A DNA stretch of 6,812 bases, from the NCBI RefSeq assembly GCF_938030685.1, contig NZ_CALHHX010000151.1:1-6812 (forward strand), written 5' to 3'. Source of the DNA: an uncultured Campylobacter sp. (GTDB lineage Bacteria; Campylobacterota; Campylobacteria; Campylobacterales; Campylobacteraceae). The notes beneath the pieces were generated by a model. The model made no database searches. It saw nothing but the letters and a program-made list of their open reading frames with translations, and was not told where the DNA came from. Below, piece after piece: positions 5,924-6,812 of the stretch. The translations under genes and the position numbers were made by a program. Numbering within the stretch: position 1 is the first letter of the stretch; every line of letters begins with the position of its first letter.

Positions 5924-5949
5924 AAATTTTGGCACAAAAGCCAAAATTT
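5924..5949. promoter_or_regulatory. Inverted repeat in the divergent dsbL-assT promoter region, possible operator
   Basis: AAATTTTGGC (5924-5933) faces its exact complement GCCAAAATTT (5940-5949) across six bases. Its centre lies about 28 bases upstream of the candidate assT -10 box and about 80 bases upstream of the candidate dsbL -10 box. A regulator bound here could act on one or both divergent promoters. It is not the same sequence as the palindrome at 4505-4530. An AAATTT-rich background raises the chance of accidental dyads, but the GGC/GCC inner arms are specific. Confidence 0.45.
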
Positions 5950-5961
5950 GAAATTATTTTT

Positions 5962-5967
5962 TACAAT
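5962..5967 (+). promoter_or_regulatory. Candidate -10 promoter element for assT
   Basis: TACAAT follows the T-rich tract ATTATTTTT, a typical Campylobacter arrangement. A transcript starting near 5974 would have a leader of about 80 bases before the ATG. A second candidate, TAAAAT at 6015-6020, would give a shorter leader. The ribosome binding site is a strong AAGGAG at 6041-6046. Confidence 0.4.
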
Positions 5968-6052
5968 TAAGCAAGTTTTAATAAACGCGTGATTTCTACG
6001 TTAGCGAGGTTGATTAAAATTACGATATCAAACCAATTCAAAGGAGAATAAG

Positions 6053-6812
6053 ATGAAGCGAACCTTTTCCTCATTTGCGCTAGCTGTGGCGCTTTTAGGC
6101 GGTCTAAGCACGGCCGCGCTGGCTATCGGCGGACCTAGCGGCGCGCACATAGACTACGCCGTCCCGGGCAAGATCGGCGAAGTAGTCGTAAACCCATACG
6201 ACATCGCGCCTCTAACGGCAGTGATCAAAAACGGCGGCTACACGCTAGCAAACGCCAAAGTCACTATCGTGCCAAAACCGGGTGGTCAAGTTATCAGCTA
6301 TAAAGTCGCCGACAAGCACCTTCGCACGCACGGCGGAATCCCTGTTTTTGGACTATATCCCGACTATCAAAACACCGCCCTGGTCGAGTATGATAAAATT
6401 TATAAGGGTCAGACCGAGCACGTAAAAGAAAGCTATAAAATTTACGCTCCAGCGATCTATTTGGAGAGTTCGGGCATGCCGTCTCAAAAGGGCGCGCTGT
6501 TTGATAAAATCGAGGTCGTAAAGGCTCCGAGCGCAAAATTTGCCAACCGTCTCTACTACGTAAATAACTTCGTAAATAAAACGGGCAAAGGCACCAAGGT
6601 CGTGTGGAACAACCCTGCAGGCGGCGCGATCGAGTGGAACTATAGTCCGAACAACTTCATCCTAGACACCAAAGGCGAAGTTCGCTGGTATCTGGAGCCG
6701 AGTAAAATTTACGACCTCAAGCAGCCGTTTAGCGCGGGCGTCATGATGGGCTTTAAACAAAACGACGACGGCGCGATGACGTGGGGCTATGGGCAGCGAT
6801 ACGCCAAATACG
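6053..6812 (+). CDS. assT: Arylsulfate sulfotransferase AssT, N-terminal 253 residues (cut by window end)
   Basis: The frame is open from the ATG to the end of the window without a stop. AssT is a periplasmic enzyme that transfers sulfate from one phenolic sulfate ester to another phenol without PAPS. A signal peptide covers residues 1-24 (cleavage after AALA). Motifs matching E. coli AssT from memory are VNPYDIAPLTAVI (46-58), GIPVFGLYPDY (95-105) and FILDTKGEVRWYL (202-214). These cover the N-terminal beta domain and the start of the propeller. The catalytic histidines and the disulfide cysteines of the family should lie further downstream; no cysteine occurs in the visible part. The start is supported by AAGGAG at 6041-6046, six bases before the ATG, and by the signal peptide. 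In Campylobacter the gene is also called astA and annotated as arylsulfatase. Divergent dsbL-dsbI supply the disulfide machinery for its folding. Confidence 0.92.
   Translation, partial: MKRTFSSFALAVALLGGLSTAALAIGGPSGAHIDYAVPGKIGEVVVNPYDIAPLTAVIKNGGYTLANAKVTIVPKPGGQVISYKVADKHLRTHGGIPVFGLYPDYQNTALVEYDKIYKGQTEHVKESYKIYAPAIYLESSGMPSQKGALFDKIEVVKAPSAKFANRLYYVNNFVNKTGKGTKVVWNNPAGGAIEWNYSPNNFILDTKGEVRWYLEPSKIYDLKQPFSAGVMMGFKQNDDGAMTWGYGQRYAKY

Noticed and set aside
5930..5949. Possible sigma-54 promoter at TGGCAC upstream of assT
   Set aside because: TGGCAC matches the -24 half, but the required TTGCA-like -12 half is absent at the proper spacing; the bases are better explained as one arm and the spacer of the inverted repeat.
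6294..6536. 80-codon open frame on the - strand
   Set aside because: It lies wholly inside assT, whose + frame has a signal peptide and AssT motifs; the opposite-strand translation is Arg-rich and has no recognisable domain.

Overview
The window looks like a chromosomal segment of a Campylobacter-type epsilonproteobacterium. The signs are A+T-rich intergenic DNA around moderately G+C coding DNA, AAGGAG ribosome binding sites, TATAAT-like -10 boxes preceded by T-rich DNA rather than a clear -35, a great excess of AAATTT hexamers, and proteins of Campylobacter/Wolinella type. The coding G+C seems higher than in C. jejuni, so a species such as C. showae, C. rectus, C. curvus or C. gracilis fits better. 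That placement is inference; no search was run.

Layout from left to right: (1) a complete aldo/keto reductase gene on the + strand (71-925); (2) a 254-base gap holding two inverted repeats; (3) a periplasmic DsbA-family thiol oxidoreductase with a CPHC active site (+, 1180-1830); (4) a 324-base convergent gap with a large nested dyad, probably a two-way terminator; (5) a two-component system on the - strand, a response regulator (2155-2838) one base downstream of a membrane histidine kinase with a periplasmic sensor region (2840-4489); (6) dsbI (4529-5152) and dsbL (5162-5818), also on the - strand and upstream of the kinase; (7) a 234-base divergent promoter region; (8) the first 253 codons of assT, an arylsulfate sulfotransferase (+, 6053 to the window end).

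The right half is the AssT-DsbL-DsbI module known from uropathogenic E. coli and, as DsbA/DsbB/AstA, from Campylobacter. DsbL introduces the disulfide that AssT needs, DsbI re-oxidises DsbL and passes electrons to quinones, and AssT moves sulfate between phenols in the periplasm. Here assT is divergent from dsbL-dsbI instead of heading one co-directional operon. The kinase-regulator pair and a second DsbL-like protein lie directly beside the module. The kinase promoter appears to sit immediately next to a perfect 26-bp palindrome that overlaps the dsbI stop codon. An untested but reasonable reading is that the two-component system senses a periplasmic ligand or state connected with aryl sulfate or thiol metabolism and regulates this module.

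No tRNA, rRNA, CRISPR array, insertion sequence or phage gene was seen. No wholly new system is evident. The least explained items are the regulatory dyads, the linked two-component system and the second DsbL-like protein.
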